A DNA stretch of 64,000 bases, from assembly GCF_003862475.1 (NCBI RefSeq), contig NZ_RRCO01000002.1:372001-436000 (forward strand). Direction: 5' to 3'. Of this stretch, positions 63,616 through 64,000 are shown one piece after another (the first letter of the stretch is position 1; every line of letters begins with the position of its first letter). The translations under genes were made by a program, and so were the position numbers. The notes below the pieces were generated by a model that saw only the letters and a program-made list of their open reading frames with translations, was not told the DNA's origin and ran no database searches. Origin of the DNA: Lachnoanaerobaculum gingivalis. Lineage in GTDB: Bacteria; Bacillota; Clostridia; Lachnospirales; Lachnospiraceae.

Positions 63616-64000
63616 TTACTTCGCCTCACTCTTTATTCTTTTATCAAAAACAAAGTAAACAACAGCACCTGCTGCAGGAACTAAAAGCCCCAATGAACCG
63701 TTTATTGGATCTTCTATAATACCTTGAATCAAAAGCCCTACGAATACCAATGCAACCACAATAACAGATATAGGATACAACCACACTTTGTAAGGTCTAT
63801 CTATATCGGGATACTTGTGTCTCAATATAGGAAGTGCCAGTATAACCAACACATTAAATATCATTCCACTTATTACCACAAGATTTGTCAACTGATCCAA
63901 ATTTCTAAGTAATACTAATACTACAGAGAAAATACATTGAACAATAATTGGTACAGTTGGGACTTTATACTTTGGATGAAGTTTTTTAAAACTCTTGAAA
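63616..64000 (-). CDS. APC-family amino acid permease, C-terminal part
   Basis: The frame is open to the right edge; about 127 residues are visible. The strand reads KLHPKYKVPTVPIIVQ, a loop typical of APC permeases, then LRHKYPDIDRPYKVWLYP and two or three membrane helices. It ends 1 base before the amidohydrolase start, so the pair is one operon. Confidence 0.85.
   Translation of the reverse strand, partial: FKSFKKLHPKYKVPTVPIIVQCIFSVVLVLLRNLDQLTNLVVISGMIFNVLVILALPILRHKYPDIDRPYKVWLYPISVIVVALVFVGLLIQGIIEDPINGSLGLLVPAAGAVVYFVFDKRIKSEAK

Overview
The window looks like a chromosomal segment of a low-GC Firmicute, most likely a Lachnospiraceae-type Clostridia. The signs are strong AT bias, AGGAGG-type ribosome binding sites, the Prp-cleaved form of ribosomal protein L27, a GerW sporulation-family gene, a CobW/Gx-transporter/Asp23 neighbourhood, and many ATP-driven sugar importers. 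The assignment comes from gene content only; no database comparison was possible.

Layout. 1-2.4 kb: a GH32-type glycosidase (running off the left edge) divergent from a LacI regulator. 2.4-12 kb: an accessory block. Two nearly identical IS1634-family elements (3227-5237 and 9042-11050) bracket IS66 and IS1380 remnants, a DUF1848 gene and a frameshifted partner gene. The outer edges carry an imperfect direct repeat of about 47 bp that lies between a DUF4300-like lipoprotein and a DUF6882-like gene, as if a composite element had inserted with a long target duplication. 12-21.4 kb: DUF1846 protein, a cohesin/cadherin-like membrane protein, a secreted glucosaminidase, cytidine deaminase, two CobW-type GTPases (one with a 107-residue His tract), a Gx-family membrane protein and an Asp23 protein. 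21.5-30.8 kb: NhaC antiporter and PatB-like lyase, then a monosaccharide ABC transporter, xylose isomerase and a divergent AraC regulator. 30.8-32.1 kb: an orphan gene and a YoeB/YefM-type toxin-antitoxin pair. 32.1-35.8 kb: the mglBAC importer. 36-41.2 kb: citrate synthase, SseB-like protein, ApbE and a beta-CASP metallohydrolase. 41.4-45 kb: the TIGR03960-TIGR03936-RNase G operon. 45-50 kb: a heterodimeric ABC exporter, UppP and uracil-DNA glycosylase. 50.4-54.2 kb: a DUF364-like gene and a TPP-riboswitch-controlled thiamine-precursor importer. 54.3-54.7 kb: five tRNA genes. 54.8-59.4 kb: rsfS-yqeK-nadD-yhbY-obgE-rpmA-prp-rplU-gerW. 59.6-64 kb: an Rrf2 regulator, a repeat-rich intergenic region, an EF-P 5-aminopentanone reductase-like SDR, and an amidohydrolase with the end of an APC permease.

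How the parts fit. Xylose uptake and isomerisation sit next to an AraC regulator, so that block is a self-contained catabolic module. The mgl block adds galactose/glucose uptake. The thi block is switched by TPP. The RNase G operon and the L21-L27-ObgE operon are commonly contiguous in Clostridia and are here separated by about 13 kb of transporter, envelope and tRNA genes in the same orientation.

The least explained DNA is 60.2-60.8 kb. It holds a run of ACTCTAA-like repeats and four 21-bp GTATAAACTGC-type repeats. Two of those lie between a promoter-like sequence and an intrinsic terminator, which could be a small RNA gene.
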